Source of the DNA: Vibrio orientalis CIP 102891 = ATCC 33934
GTDB taxonomy: Bacteria > Pseudomonadota > Gammaproteobacteria > Enterobacterales > Vibrionaceae
Length of the DNA: 64,000 bases
Assembly: GCF_000176235.1 (NCBI RefSeq)
Contig: NZ_ACZV01000001.1
Location: 62,001 to 126,000 of the forward strand
Reading direction: 5' to 3'
The notes beneath the pieces were generated by a model. The model searched no databases. It saw only the letters and a program-made list of their open reading frames with translations, and was not told where the DNA came from. Positions 35,982-45,500 of this stretch are shown in pieces (position 1 is the first letter of the stretch; every line of letters begins with the position of its first letter). Made by a program: the position numbers and the translations under genes.

Positions 35982-37535
35982 TTATTTAACCACTAGGTCA
36001 CCGAAGTATGGGAAGTTCATACCGTTGATGATTGGACCAATCTCAACGTTACCTTTCGCTGCCCATGATGGATCTTGCCAGTGTAGAGGTACGAATGCCG
36101 CTTCGTTATATAGAATCTCTTCTACTTTCTTAAGCGATGCACTACGTTTCTCAAGATCCGTCATTGTGTTCGTTTCTACAATTAGCTTATCAACTTCAGC
36201 ATTTGAGTAGTGGCCACAGTTGTACTGACCTTTACCTGTTTCTGCGTCACGCGTCATCGCTAGGAACTCAGTAAAGTTACCTGAATCCTCTGTATCTGGG
36301 TGCCAGCCGATCATTAGCATATCTGCCGCACACTTATCGAATTCAGGCCAGTATTGCGCTTTTGGCATTGTTTTCAGGTCAACCTTGATACCGATCTTAG
36401 ACAGCATTGCTGCAGAAGCTTGAGCAATCTTGTCATCGTTCACGTAACGGTTGTTTGGCGCCATCATAGTTAGCGTGAAGCCTTTCTCGTAACCCGCTTC
36501 TTTCATCAGCTGTTTCGCTTTCTTAAGATCGTAGCGAGGTTTAAGATCTGCATTGTGACCAACGAAACCAACTGGGCTCTGTTGACCTGCAGCCGTTGCC
36601 GCACCCTTCATTACTTTCTTAGTGATACCTTCGTTGTTGATTGCGTAGGTAATCGCTTGACGAACGCGCACGTCTTTCAGTGCCGGGTTGCTGTTTTGGT
36701 TCATTTGGAACGTGATTACACGCGTACCTGGCATAGTGTAAAGGTCAACACTGTCTGCTTTCTTAATACGCTTGTAGTCGTTTGGTGCAACAGGAGCAAT
36801 CATGTCAACGTCACCAGAAAGAAGGGCTGCAACACGTGTTGCGTCTTCTTTGATTGGTACTAGCGTTAGCTTATCTACGTTACCGTCAGACTCTTTGTCC
36901 CAGTAATCGTTGAAACGTTCAAACGTTACTTTTACGCCTTGCTCACGCTGAGTGATAATGAAAGGGCCAGTACCAGAAACATTAGTCGATGCGTAAGAGT
37001 TACCGTGCTTAACTAGCTCAGCTTTGTCTTTACCTTCTTCTGTCTTACCTGAGTAGAACTTGCTGTCCATTGGGAACAGGTAAGTCATTACGTTTTCTAC
37101 TAGCGGGTAAACACCTTCAGTTTTCACTTCAACGGTGTAATCTCCAGTTTTAGTGATTGAAACGATTGGGCCAAAGATACCCTTGAAGTCAGGAGAGCTT
37201 TTCAGACGGTCAAATGTCCACACTACGTCGTCTGCAGTTAATGCATTACCAGAGTGGAATTTAACGCCTTGGCGGATATTAAACTGCATCGTTTCGCCAT
37301 CAAGACGTTCCCAAGATTCAGCTAATCGTGGTTCAAATTCCATCTTCTGGTTAAAACGGATTAGCGGGTCAAATACCATGTGAGACATTTGCAGTGTACC
37401 GCCAGACAGTTGCTCATGCGGGTCAAGTGACACTGGGTCTGCATCATAAGCGACGGTAATATCTGCTGCCGCTGCGCCAAAGCTAAGGCCAGCTGCCATT
37501 AAAGCCACTGCTAGTTTGCTTTTCATGGTTTTCAT
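35982..37535 (-). CDS. Peptide ABC transporter periplasmic binding protein (SBP family 5)
   Basis: 517 residues; signal peptide to about residue 23 (LSFGAAAA). Family 5 signature near 34-63 (DPVSLDPHEQLSGGTLQMSHMVFDPLIRF) and ALTADDVVWTFDRLK. Captures peptides in the periplasm and hands them to the two permeases encoded downstream. AAGGAG lies 7 nt before the chosen ATG. The two cysteines near the C-terminal third (KCAADML, YNCGHYS) might form a disulfide. Confidence 0.92.
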   Translation of the reverse strand: MKTMKSKLAVALMAAGLSFGAAAADITVAYDADPVSLDPHEQLSGGTLQMSHMVFDPLIRFNQKMEFEPRLAESWERLDGETMQFNIRQGVKFHSGNALTADDVVWTFDRLKSSPDFKGIFGPIVSITKTGDYTVEVKTEGVYPLVENVMTYLFPMDSKFYSGKTEEGKDKAELVKHGNSYASTNVSGTGPFIITQREQGVKVTFERFNDYWDKESDGNVDKLTLVPIKEDATRVAALLSGDVDMIAPVAPNDYKRIKKADSVDLYTMPGTRVITFQMNQNSNPALKDVRVRQAITYAINNEGITKKVMKGAATAAGQQSPVGFVGHNADLKPRYDLKKAKQLMKEAGYEKGFTLTMMAPNNRYVNDDKIAQASAAMLSKIGIKVDLKTMPKAQYWPEFDKCAADMLMIGWHPDTEDSGNFTEFLAMTRDAETGKGQYNCGHYSNAEVDKLIVETNTMTDLEKRSASLKKVEEILYNEAAFVPLHWQDPSWAAKGNVEIGPIINGMNFPYFGDLVVK

Positions 37536-37628
37536 TGCATAACTCCTTATGCGGGATTTCTATCCCTAGTTGTTGTATTTGCGTCTGTTTAATACCTGAT
37601 GCTGCTTGTATCAGGAAAGGTCTACGAC

Positions 37629-39344
37629 TTACGCCGTTTTTATTTCTTCTCTTAAGCCCGTAAATTCAGGCATTAGGGAAATGAGCTGCTTACTGTAGTC
37701 ATGCTGCGGCGCGGTAAATAGCTGCTCTGTTGGGGCAACTTCTAACAGCGTACCCATCTGCATCACACCCACTCGGTCACACATCTGGCGAATAACCGGT
37801 AAGTCGTGGCTGATAAATAGCATGGTGAGGTTTAACTCATCTTGGAGATCTTTCAGTAAGTTAAGAATCTGAGCCTGTACCGATACATCCAGTGCTGAAG
37901 TCGGTTCGTCACAGATAAGTAGACGTGGGCGAGTTGCCAATGCACGAGCAATCGAAATACGCTGACGCTGACCACCCGAGAATTCGTGTGGGTACTTCAC
38001 GCCCGCCATTTGGCCCAAACCAACGTGATCAAGTAGATCGTTAACGATCGTGCGAGTTTCTGCTTCACTATTGGTTAATTTATGGAAACGAATTGGCTCG
38101 GCGATGATGTCAAAGATCTTCATACGCGGGTTCATCGAGGTATATGGATTTTGGAATACCATCTGCATTTGACGACGAAGAGGACGACGCTCTTTCTCTG
38201 ACTTTAATGACGTCAAGTCAATGCCTTCAAACGTCACCTTGCCTGAGTTTGGTTCATACAGACCAGCAATAACACGCGCGATAGTCGACTTACCTGAACC
38301 AGATTCACCCACAAGACCAAACGTCTCACCTTCAAACACATCAAAGCTGACGTTGTTCGATGCTTGAACATATTCGCGACGACTTTCAAACAAAGAGTCT
38401 TTCGTCACAAAGCGTAAGTTGACGTTTTCAACACTCAGCAGAGAACCCGTATAGTCACGGTGATCTTGGCTCTGACCTAACCAGTGGTTCTTAACATCTA
38501 GAGGCTCCATCTCGTGCGCTTCTTCGATGTAGCTAACCAATGGGAAGCGATCGAGCTTCATATCTGAACGCGGAACGGCAGAAATTAGACTGCGAGTGTA
38601 GGAATGGTCAGGGTCGCCAAGTACTTTGGCCGTTGGACCAAACTCAACCAAGTCACCACGGAACATAACCGCGACGCGATCAGTCACGTTAGATACCACA
38701 CCCATATCGTGGGTAACCAACATACAACCGACATTATTCTTAATACACAACTCGCGGATTAAGCTAAGAATTTGGTCTTGGATGGATACATCTAATGCGG
38801 TGGTTGGTTCATCGGCGATAATTAGGTCAGGTTCACCTGCCAGTGCAATTGCAATAACTACACGCTGTCGCATGCCGCCAGAGAACTGGTGAGGGTACTG
38901 TTTTAAACGGTTTTCTGGCTGTGGGATGCCCACTTGTTCCATCAATGACAGAGCACGTTTGTATGCTTCTTCGTCAGTGACTTTCATATTGGCGTGGATG
39001 GTTTCTTTTAACTGCTGCTCAACAGTGAACAGTGGGTTGAGCGATGTCATTGGGTCTTGGAAGATAAAACCAATCTTAGAGCCACGCACACTACGCATTT
39101 GCTCTGGAGTCAGACCAGAAATTTGCTCACCATCTAAATAAACGTCGCCACTGGCGATGCGACCTGGAGGGCTAAGTAGATCGATGACGGCATTACCGAC
39201 GGTTGATTTACCTGCACCTGACTCGCCTACTACGCCGACGATCTCGCCACGCTCAATATTAAAAGAAAGCGATTTAACCGCGGCATGCACACCATGACGC
39301 GAAGGGTACTCTATTCGAAGATTTTTAACTTCTAAAAGTGACAT
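37629..39344 (-). CDS. Fused two-domain peptide ABC transporter ATPase
   Basis: 571 residues holding two ABC domains in tandem, equivalent to DppD plus DppF (a YejF/GsiA-like arrangement). First domain: Walker A GESGAGKST, signature FSGGMRQR, Walker B LIIADEPTTALD. Second: GESGSGKST near 340, FSGGQRQR, LLICDEPTSALD. A linker at about 265-300 carries the C-terminal oligopeptide-transport segment. First gene of the operon, upstream of the binding protein by 93 nt. Energises peptide uptake at the inner membrane. Confidence 0.94.
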   Translation of the reverse strand: MSLLEVKNLRIEYPSRHGVHAAVKSLSFNIERGEIVGVVGESGAGKSTVGNAVIDLLSPPGRIASGDVYLDGEQISGLTPEQMRSVRGSKIGFIFQDPMTSLNPLFTVEQQLKETIHANMKVTDEEAYKRALSLMEQVGIPQPENRLKQYPHQFSGGMRQRVVIAIALAGEPDLIIADEPTTALDVSIQDQILSLIRELCIKNNVGCMLVTHDMGVVSNVTDRVAVMFRGDLVEFGPTAKVLGDPDHSYTRSLISAVPRSDMKLDRFPLVSYIEEAHEMEPLDVKNHWLGQSQDHRDYTGSLLSVENVNLRFVTKDSLFESRREYVQASNNVSFDVFEGETFGLVGESGSGKSTIARVIAGLYEPNSGKVTFEGIDLTSLKSEKERRPLRRQMQMVFQNPYTSMNPRMKIFDIIAEPIRFHKLTNSEAETRTIVNDLLDHVGLGQMAGVKYPHEFSGGQRQRISIARALATRPRLLICDEPTSALDVSVQAQILNLLKDLQDELNLTMLFISHDLPVIRQMCDRVGVMQMGTLLEVAPTEQLFTAPQHDYSKQLISLMPEFTGLREEIKTA

Positions 39345-40036
39345 TACCAGACCTCTACTGCTTCGGCAGCTTTCTGCCCTGTCTGAAAAGTGAATCCATT
39401 CTTACCAGAATATCGTTCTAGTAATTTACAAGCTCATCAATTTGGCAAAAATTTCACAGAAAAGCAACAAACATAGGGGAAAAAGTTGAATTAGTACAAA
39501 AACCAAGCAGCTTATGAAAATAAATATGCATTATAGCTAGATCATCGTTTGGTCCAACCTGATGGCAACTAGCAACAAAACACCATAAATACTAAACTTT
39601 TAGCTATTTCATAAACTTCTGGCAATAAGAGCGAATGAATAGAAATTCAAACAAATACCACACCAACCAGTTAACAACTTCAAAACAATTAATCGATTGT
39701 TAATTATTATTTAGTGAATTAATTTAAATTTAGACCAATAAGTGGAATTTAACCAATACTAGAAATAGATAATGCAGTTCAATTACCTGTGAAAATTATC
39801 AATAAATCATTCCACCTGATTGGACATAATGCTTAAGTATGAGGATATAAAGGGCAGCAAAGCCGGAAAGGTTAGATCAAGAAGCGAAGGGGTTGTCTAT
39901 GAATGAGGAACTAATGATCTGGAGAGTATTTGTACTCGATGGTAAAGGGTAAGAGATTCCCTACTCCCTCATTCTTCGGTCTATGGAATGACGGCGTATT
40001 GAGTATGAAGTTAAGAATTATCTAACGCTGGAAAGT
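39345..40036. other. Long gene-free region upstream of peptide ABC operon and tRNA cluster
   Basis: About 690 bases with no credible reading frame. 39345-39830 is very A/T-rich and would hold the promoter of the ABC operon; I could not single out one promoter. From about 39840 the composition becomes less A/T-rich and contains a palindromic-repeat-like stretch, listed separately. No known RNA family was recognised. Confidence 0.6.
39945..40000 (-). repeat. Degenerate CGTCATTCC...GGGAATCTC intergenic repeat
   Basis: Minus strand reads CGTCATTCC, then about 24 nt, then GTAGGGAATCTCTT. A similar pair (GTCATTCCCGAT ... ATCGGGAATCTC) recurs at 52619-52656. The words resemble a family of intergenic palindromes common in Vibrio and relatives. 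Two copies in the window support a repeat; family size is unknown here. Confidence 0.45.
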
Positions 40037-40067
40037 AAAAAGCCCCGTCATTTCTGACGAGGCTTTC
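40037..40067 (-). terminator. Terminator of the tRNA operon
   Basis: Minus strand AAAGCCTCGTCA, GAAA, TGACGGGGCTTTTTAC, 7 nt past the last tRNA-Pro. Confidence 0.82.
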
Positions 40068-40073
40068 TAATAG

Positions 40074-40150
<77 letters not shown>

Positions 40151-40202
40151 ACTTATGTTTTATCTCGCTTTCACAAGAAAGGAAGCAAAGCTACCTGAAT
40201 AA

Positions 40203-40278
40203 TGGGGTGGCTAACGGGACTTGAACCCGCGACAACTGGAATCACAATCCAGGGCTCTACCAACTGAGCTATAGCCAC
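40203..40278 (-). tRNA. tRNA-His (anticodon GTG), copy 2
   Basis: Acceptor GTGGCTA/TAGCCAC, anticodon loop in CTGGATTGTGATTCCAG, discriminator C and encoded CCA. The base before it (40279) supplies the G-1 that is characteristic of tRNA-His. Same sequence as the copy at 40565-40640. Confidence 0.96.
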
Positions 40279-40322
40279 CGCTAATTTTTGTTGTTTACCG
40301 CCATCAGCGTTAAACGAAAGAG

Positions 40323-40399
<77 letters not shown>

Positions 40400-40431
40400 A
40401 CAAGTTATTTTTTTACTTGGTTTACGTTATA

Positions 40432-40496
40432 GAGGATCACCCTCTGGTCCCGCTTATTCCAAGAGCCGAGATACGCTACAAGAGCGCTATTCACCG
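40432..40496 (-). pseudogene. Decayed tRNA-Pro remnant
   Basis: Between tRNA-His copy 1 and tRNA-Pro copy 1. The plus-strand words CCCTCTGGTCCC, AGATACGCTAC and GCGCTATTCACCGACTTAT match tRNA-Pro and its upstream flank, but the anticodon stem and T arm are broken by changes and a deletion. It could not fold into a working tRNA. Probably the remains of a third copy made by the same tandem duplication. Confidence 0.75.
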
Positions 40497-40564
40497 ACTT
40501 ATATTTTGTTTCGAATCGAAACTGGAAACCGAAGTTACCGCATTCTACTTTCGAAAGAAGAGAA

Positions 40565-40640
40565 TGGGGTGGCTAACGGGACTTGAACCCGCGACAACTG
40601 GAATCACAATCCAGGGCTCTACCAACTGAGCTATAGCCAC
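40565..40640 (-). tRNA. tRNA-His (anticodon GTG), copy 1
   Basis: 76-nt cloverleaf with GTG anticodon, discriminator C and CCA; follows tRNA-Arg in the operon. Confidence 0.96.
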
Positions 40641-40675
40641 CACTGATATTTTTTACCGATAAACCTTAAGGCGAT

Positions 40676-40752
<77 letters not shown>

Positions 40753-40773
40753 ATGCCCCATCGGCGGAGTGGA

Positions 40774-40802
40774 ATAATACGTATATCACACTATGTCGTC
40801 TA
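40774..40802 (-). promoter_or_regulatory. Probable promoter of the tRNA operon
   Basis: Minus strand -10 TATTAT (40774-40779) with a weak -35 TAGACG 17 bp upstream, followed by a G/C-rich discriminator (CCACTCCGCCG) as in stable-RNA promoters under stringent control. Confidence 0.45.
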
Positions 40803-40998
40803 GTACTTTTTCAACTTTTTTTATCGTTTGGCGCCTTTTTCAACAATTAAAGTGTGATAAACCCCTATTTCCGATTAGATAACTGATTACAAGGAGGTAA
40901 CTTGCTGTTTATTGCAACAAGTTAACAGGATATAATCACCCATTATTTACATTGATTTAACAGCAATTCGCCCTTTCTGTACGAAGTGTGTACTGCCG

Positions 40999-41012
40999 TT
41001 GATCATAATCAC
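40999..41012 (+). promoter_or_regulatory. FNR/CRP-like site upstream of cytochrome c5
   Basis: TTGATCATAATCAC matches the FNR box TTGAT-N4-ATCAA at nine of ten positions. The overlapping GTTGA-N6-TCACA also resembles half of a CRP site. It is 46 nt before the cytochrome start, and oxygen or catabolite control of a respiratory gene is plausible. Confidence 0.45.
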
Positions 41013-41057
41013 ACTCTAATAAATGGGTAAGCACGAACTTACCTTCAGGAATGTAAA

Positions 41058-41480
41058 GTGAGTTTAATGGATATGTCTCGAAAATTATTAACCGCTTTGG
41101 TCGCTGCAATCACTTTTTCTAGCGCCTCTTTTGCAGCAAGCGTAAGCCAAGAAGAATATGATGCAATTGCAGAACGTATTAAACCTGTCGGTGATGTTTA
41201 CCTAGCAGGTGCTGAGCCAGTTAAAGCGGAGCCAACTGGCCCACGCGATGGCGCAGCAGTTTACGGTATGTTCTGTACAGCATGTCACAGCACTGGTATA
41301 AGCGGCGCACCTAAGACTGGTGATGCTGGCGACTGGGCACCTCGAATCGCCCAAGGCAAAGACGTCCTAAAAGACCACGCAATTAACGGCTTCAATGCGA
41401 TGCCTGCGAAAGGTTCTTGTATGGACTGTTCAGACGACGAGATCGTTGCAGCAATTGATCACATGATCAAAGGCCTATAA
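41058..41480 (+). CDS. Cytochrome c5
   Basis: 140-residue periplasmic monohaem electron carrier. Signal peptide to about residue 27 (FSSASFAA); haem site CTACH (73-77); axial Met in FNAMPAKG; and two further cysteines (SCMDCSDDE) that form the c5-type disulfide. GTG at 41058 has AGGA 7 nt before it; ATGs at 41067 and 41073 are alternatives. It carries electrons to terminal oxidases. Convergent with rep, sharing a terminator. Confidence 0.92.
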   Translation: MSLMDMSRKLLTALVAAITFSSASFAASVSQEEYDAIAERIKPVGDVYLAGAEPVKAEPTGPRDGAAVYGMFCTACHSTGISGAPKTGDAGDWAPRIAQGKDVLKDHAINGFNAMPAKGSCMDCSDDEIVAAIDHMIKGL

Positions 41481-41507
41481 GCCGGAAAGACGGTAATAGA
41501 TAAAAGA

Positions 41508-41540
41508 AAGGCTTGAGTATGTCACTCAAGCCTTTTTTGT
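41508..41540. terminator. Bidirectional terminator between cytochrome c5 and rep
   Basis: AAAGGCTTGAGT, ATGTC, ACTCAAGCCTTTTTT with an A-rich approach on the other side. Confidence 0.9.
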
Positions 41541-41563
41541 TGCTTATATATAGAGGGAGACCT

Positions 41564-43579
41564 TTATTTCTTAAACATGGCGCGTAAGTTAGCAATGTGC
41601 GCCTGACCTTTTTCCATTCGCTCTTCGGCAGAAACAGGCTTTTTCGTCTGTTCCCATTCGACATCATCAAACGGCAGTTCGTCTAAGAAGCGGCTTTGAG
41701 TAGGTTTAATCAACTCGCCAAACTGACGACGTTCCTTACACATGGTGAAGGTCAGTTCACGTTGCGCTCGAGTAATACCAACGTACATCAAGCGACGCTC
41801 TTCTTCGACATTGTCTTCATCGATACTGGTTTGGTGCGGCAGGATACCTTCTTCACTACCAATTAGGTAAACGTACGGGAACTCGAGGCCTTTAGAAGCA
41901 TGCAACGTCATAAGCTGTACGGCATCACTATCTTCATCTTCTTCTCCGCGTTCCATCATGTCACGCAAGGTTAAGCGCTGAACCACCTCTTTAATAGTCT
42001 TCTCTTCTTGGTCATAGTTGTCACCTTCAAGGTCAGCCACAATCCAAGAGTAGAGATCGGAGACGTTTTTCATCCGCATTTCTGCTGCTTTTGGGCTCGC
42101 AGAAGTTTCGTACAGCCAATCTTCGTAGTTGATATCACGCACAAGGGAGCGCACCGCTTCTACCGTATCACCACGTTCAGCTTGGTCGGCAATTTTCACT
42201 AGCCAAGCAGTAAAGCGGCGCAGGTTTTCCAGGCCACGGCCAGACAGAGTTTGTTCTAAACCCATTTCAAAGCTGGCTTCAAACAGACTCTTACCACGCA
42301 TATTGGCATAGCTGCCAAGCTTCTCTAACGTCACAGGACCAATTTCACGACGTGGTGTATTCACAATACGCAGGAAAGCATTGTCATCATCTGGGTTCAC
42401 CAGTACGCGTAGGTAAGCCATGATGTCTTTAATTTCAGCGCGAGCAAAGAACGATGTACCACCTGACAGCTTGTAAGGCACGCGGTTTTGCATCAGCGAC
42501 TTTTCAATCAAGCGTGATTGATGGTTACCACGATAGAGCACCGCATAATCTTTATATTCAGTGCGATTAAGGAACTTATGCGCGATAAGCTCACCGGTCA
42601 CTCGCTCCGCTTCATGTTCTTCATTTTTCGCCAGCAACACCTTAAGCTTTTCACCATCAGGAATTTCCGAAAACAGTGACTTGTCATAGACATGCGGGTT
42701 GTTGGCAATCAAGATGTTGGCCGCGCGCAGAATTCGGCTAGTTGAACGGTAGTTCTGCTCTAGCTTAATTAGGCGCAAATTTGGGTAATCTTCACCCAAT
42801 AGCACTAAGTTTTGCGGTTTAGCACCACGCCATGAGTAGATAGATTGGTCGTCGTCCCCTACTACGGTCAAACGGCCACGCTCACCAACAATCAGCTTCA
42901 CTAAATCATATTGGCTGGTGTTGGTATCTTGGTACTCATCAACCAATAGGTAGCGAATGCGATTCTGCCAACGCTGACGAACTTCTTCATTAGTACGAAG
43001 CAGTAGAACCGGCAGTGAAATCAGGTCATCAAAATCGAGTGCGTTATAGGCTTTCATCTGCTTTTGATACATTTCAAAGCAGAAAGCGAAAAGCTGTTGC
43101 TGCTCACCCTTAGCCTGCGCTTTGGCTTGATCGGGTGTCAGCATGTCATTTTTCCAATTGGAAATGGTACTTAACAACTGACGCAGTAGATCCTTGTCAC
43201 CATCAAGCTGCTTTTCAGTTAACTCTTTCAGCAGCGCCATCTGGTCTTGATCATCAAACAGCGAGAAACCAGACTTAAGTCCAAGTGCTTTGTATTCGCG
43301 CTTAATGATATTCAGGCCTAACGTATGAAAGGTCGATACCATTAGGCCCTTCGATTCATTTTTGCCTAATGTCTGGCCAACACGCTCTTTCATTTCACGT
43401 GCGGCTTTGTTAGTGAACGTCACGGCAGCAATATTGCGTGCCTTGTAACCACACTGCTGAACCAGGTAAGCGATTTTATTGGTAATAACACGTGTTTTAC
43501 CCGAGCCAGCTCCAGCAAGCACCAAACATGGGCCTGATACGTACTTGACGGCCGCGTCTTGATTAGGGTTCAGCTTCAT
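41564..43579 (-). CDS. rep: ATP-dependent DNA helicase Rep
   Basis: 3'-5' superfamily 1 helicase that helps replication forks pass bound proteins. 671 residues against 673 in E. coli. Motifs: AGAGSGKT (22-29), [68 protein letters not shown]. The C-terminus [19 protein letters not shown] is the Rep type and lacks the tudor-like end seen in UvrD at 18143-20314. Confidence 0.97.
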   Translation of the reverse strand: MKLNPNQDAAVKYVSGPCLVLAGAGSGKTRVITNKIAYLVQQCGYKARNIAAVTFTNKAAREMKERVGQTLGKNESKGLMVSTFHTLGLNIIKREYKALGLKSGFSLFDDQDQMALLKELTEKQLDGDKDLLRQLLSTISNWKNDMLTPDQAKAQAKGEQQQLFAFCFEMYQKQMKAYNALDFDDLISLPVLLLRTNEEVRQRWQNRIRYLLVDEYQDTNTSQYDLVKLIVGERGRLTVVGDDDQSIYSWRGAKPQNLVLLGEDYPNLRLIKLEQNYRSTSRILRAANILIANNPHVYDKSLFSEIPDGEKLKVLLAKNEEHEAERVTGELIAHKFLNRTEYKDYAVLYRGNHQSRLIEKSLMQNRVPYKLSGGTSFFARAEIKDIMAYLRVLVNPDDDNAFLRIVNTPRREIGPVTLEKLGSYANMRGKSLFEASFEMGLEQTLSGRGLENLRRFTAWLVKIADQAERGDTVEAVRSLVRDINYEDWLYETSASPKAAEMRMKNVSDLYSWIVADLEGDNYDQEEKTIKEVVQRLTLRDMMERGEEDEDSDAVQLMTLHASKGLEFPYVYLIGSEEGILPHQTSIDEDNVEEERRLMYVGITRAQRELTFTMCKERRQFGELIKPTQSRFLDELPFDDVEWEQTKKPVSAEERMEKGQAHIANLRAMFKK

Positions 43580-43744
43580 AGTTATCTCTGAAGAACAAAA
43601 GGTGGCGCATATAATAATAGTGCAACAGTCAGATTGCTATGTTTACTCTTCAAGCTCAACGCTCAACGGCAATTCTAATTAATGAAAATTTTACTGAATT
43701 CATGCAATAGTTTGTTGCATATGTGGTGACACTTTAGGCTATAA

Positions 43745-43762
43745 TGAATGAACGTTCATTCA
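43745..43762. promoter_or_regulatory. Perfect 18-bp palindrome, likely VexR operator
   Basis: TGAATGAACGTTCATTCA is its own reverse complement. It starts inside the last base of a TATAAT -10 (43740-43745) and lies 35 nt before the TetR-family start codon. Size and placement fit an autoregulatory TetR operator controlling vexRAB. Confidence 0.75.
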
Positions 43763-43797
43763 CTAACCCACTATGTTAACTGTCTGGTTCTGTTTAT

Positions 43798-44364
43798 ATG
43801 AAAGATAAAAGACAAAAAATCATAGATGCCGCAGAAGCTCTGATTGCAGAATCAGGCTTTCAAGGCCTCTCGATGCATAAGTTGGCCAAAGAAGCTGGGG
43901 TCGCAGCAGGAACGATTTATCGCTACTTCTCTGATAAAGAAGATTTACTGCAACAGGTTCGTTTAGAGGTTGCTCAACGTAACGCTGAAGCAATTCAACG
44001 TGACGTCGATGAGTCTATGCCACTAAAAGAACGCTTTCGCAAAATGTGGTTAAACATTTTTGATCTTTCGGTGTCGAACATCGACAACTTAAAGAATCGT
44101 GCTCAGTACGATTCTTTACCATGTGTTCGTAGCCACGAGACCAAAGAAATTGAGCGAAAGATGTTCAGTAAAGTCGATCAACTTTTCACTGAAGGGCGTG
44201 AGACGGGGGTATTCAAACCCTTAGGTAACCCAGTGTTGGCTGCTCTTAGTTTAGAAGTCAGTGTCACCCTGGCTCGTAAACAATCGCTTGGATATTACCA
44301 ACTGGATCAAGATGCTATTGAAGCAGCAATTGAAGCCAGTTGGGATGCAATCATTACACATTAA
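43798..44364 (+). CDS. vexR: TetR family regulator of the RND efflux operon (VexR-like)
   Basis: 188 residues. N-terminal helix-turn-helix (KIIDAAEALIAESGFQGLSMHKLAKEAGVAAGTIYRYFSDKEDLL), then a helical ligand-binding domain. Lies 18 nt upstream of the adaptor and pump genes. Position (between rep and ubiK/ilvC) matches my recollection of V. cholerae vexR-vexA-vexB; there VexR responds to pump substrates such as bile salts and detergents. The palindrome upstream is its probable target. Confidence 0.82.
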   Translation: MKDKRQKIIDAAEALIAESGFQGLSMHKLAKEAGVAAGTIYRYFSDKEDLLQQVRLEVAQRNAEAIQRDVDESMPLKERFRKMWLNIFDLSVSNIDNLKNRAQYDSLPCVRSHETKEIERKMFSKVDQLFTEGRETGVFKPLGNPVLAALSLEVSVTLARKQSLGYYQLDQDAIEAAIEASWDAIITH

Positions 44365-44382
44365 CTTGGAGTTCTAATTAGA

Positions 44383-45489
44383 ATGAAAAAGTGGACTTTC
44401 TTTATGTTACTTATCGCGGTACTGCTGTTTGGCAGCGTGATAGGTTTCAATCTCTTTAAGCAACAGAAGATCGCTGAATACATGGCGAATCGACCTGAAC
44501 CTGAGTTCCCGGTAACGGTAACCGAAGTTCAAGCGGTTGATTGGGTACCTGTGATTGATGCGATCGGTTTTATCGAGCCTAACCAAGGTGTTACGGTTGC
44601 AAACGAAACTAGCGGTGTGATCGACAAAATTTCATTTGAGTCTGGTACTCAAGTGGAAGAAGGTCAGCCTTTAGTCTTGCTTGACTCAGCAGTTGAGAAA
44701 GCAAACCTAAAGAGTGCTCAAGCTAAGCTGCCAGCGGCTCAAGCGAAGTACAAGCGCTACCAAGGTCTATACAAAAAAGGGTCTATTTCTAAAGAAGCTT
44801 ACGATGAAGCAGAAGCAAACTACTTCTCTCTTCAAGCTGACATTGAGAGCCTAAAAGCATCGATTGACCGCCGCGAAATCAAAGCGCCATTTGCTGGTGT
44901 TGTGGGTATTCGTAACGTTTACCTAGGTCAGTACCTACAAGCCGGTACAGACATTGTTCGCTTAGAAGATACTAGCGTAATGCGTCTACGCTTTACGGTA
45001 CCTCAAACAGACATCTCTCGTATTTCACTAGCTCAAGAAGTCGATATCTTCGTTGACGCATACCCTGAGAAACCATTCAAAGGTTCTATCTCAGCTATTG
45101 AGCCTGCGGTAAATATTCAAAGTGGTCTGATTCAAGTTCAGGCAGATATCCCGAACAGCGATGGTCAGCTACGTAGCGGCATGTTTGCACGTGCAAACAT
45201 CATCCTACCTAAGCTTGAAAACCAAGTAACTCTGCCACAAACCGCGATCACCTTTACTCTATATGGCGACAACGTATACATCATCTCTGATAAAGATGGT
45301 GAAAAGCGCGTAACACAGCAAGTAGTTAAAGTGGGTGAACGTACACAAGATATCGCGCACATCCTTGAAGGTGTAAAACCTGGTGACGTTATCGTAACGT
45401 CTGGTCAGGTGCGTCTAAGTAACCATGCGAAAGTTCGTGTAGTAGAAAGCGATGCAACTACTCCACCAGCTGAAACACCGATGCTGTAA
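44383..45489 (+). CDS. vexA: RND efflux periplasmic adaptor (VexA-like)
   Basis: 368-residue membrane-fusion protein. N-terminal anchor FMLLIAVLLFGSVIGFNLF without a lipobox, lipoyl half-motifs (TVANETSGVIDKISFESGTQVEEGQPLVLL and EIKAPFAGVVGIRNVYLGQYLQAG), an alpha-hairpin between them, and a beta-barrel. It links the inner-membrane pump to an outer-membrane TolC-type channel, which is not encoded here and must come from elsewhere. 18 nt after vexR and 11 nt before vexB. Confidence 0.88.
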   Translation: MKKWTFFMLLIAVLLFGSVIGFNLFKQQKIAEYMANRPEPEFPVTVTEVQAVDWVPVIDAIGFIEPNQGVTVANETSGVIDKISFESGTQVEEGQPLVLLDSAVEKANLKSAQAKLPAAQAKYKRYQGLYKKGSISKEAYDEAEANYFSLQADIESLKASIDRREIKAPFAGVVGIRNVYLGQYLQAGTDIVRLEDTSVMRLRFTVPQTDISRISLAQEVDIFVDAYPEKPFKGSISAIEPAVNIQSGLIQVQADIPNSDGQLRSGMFARANIILPKLENQVTLPQTAITFTLYGDNVYIISDKDGEKRVTQQVVKVGERTQDIAHILEGVKPGDVIVTSGQVRLSNHAKVRVVESDATTPPAETPML

Positions 45490-45500
45490 CTGGAGGCTTC

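Larger units (their letters stand above)
40753..41057. other. Intergenic region between tRNA operon and cytochrome c5
   Basis: 305 bases without a gene, holding the tRNA promoter, a TATAAT -10-like element at 40931-40936 and the FNR/CRP-like site at 40999-41012. Confidence 0.5.
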
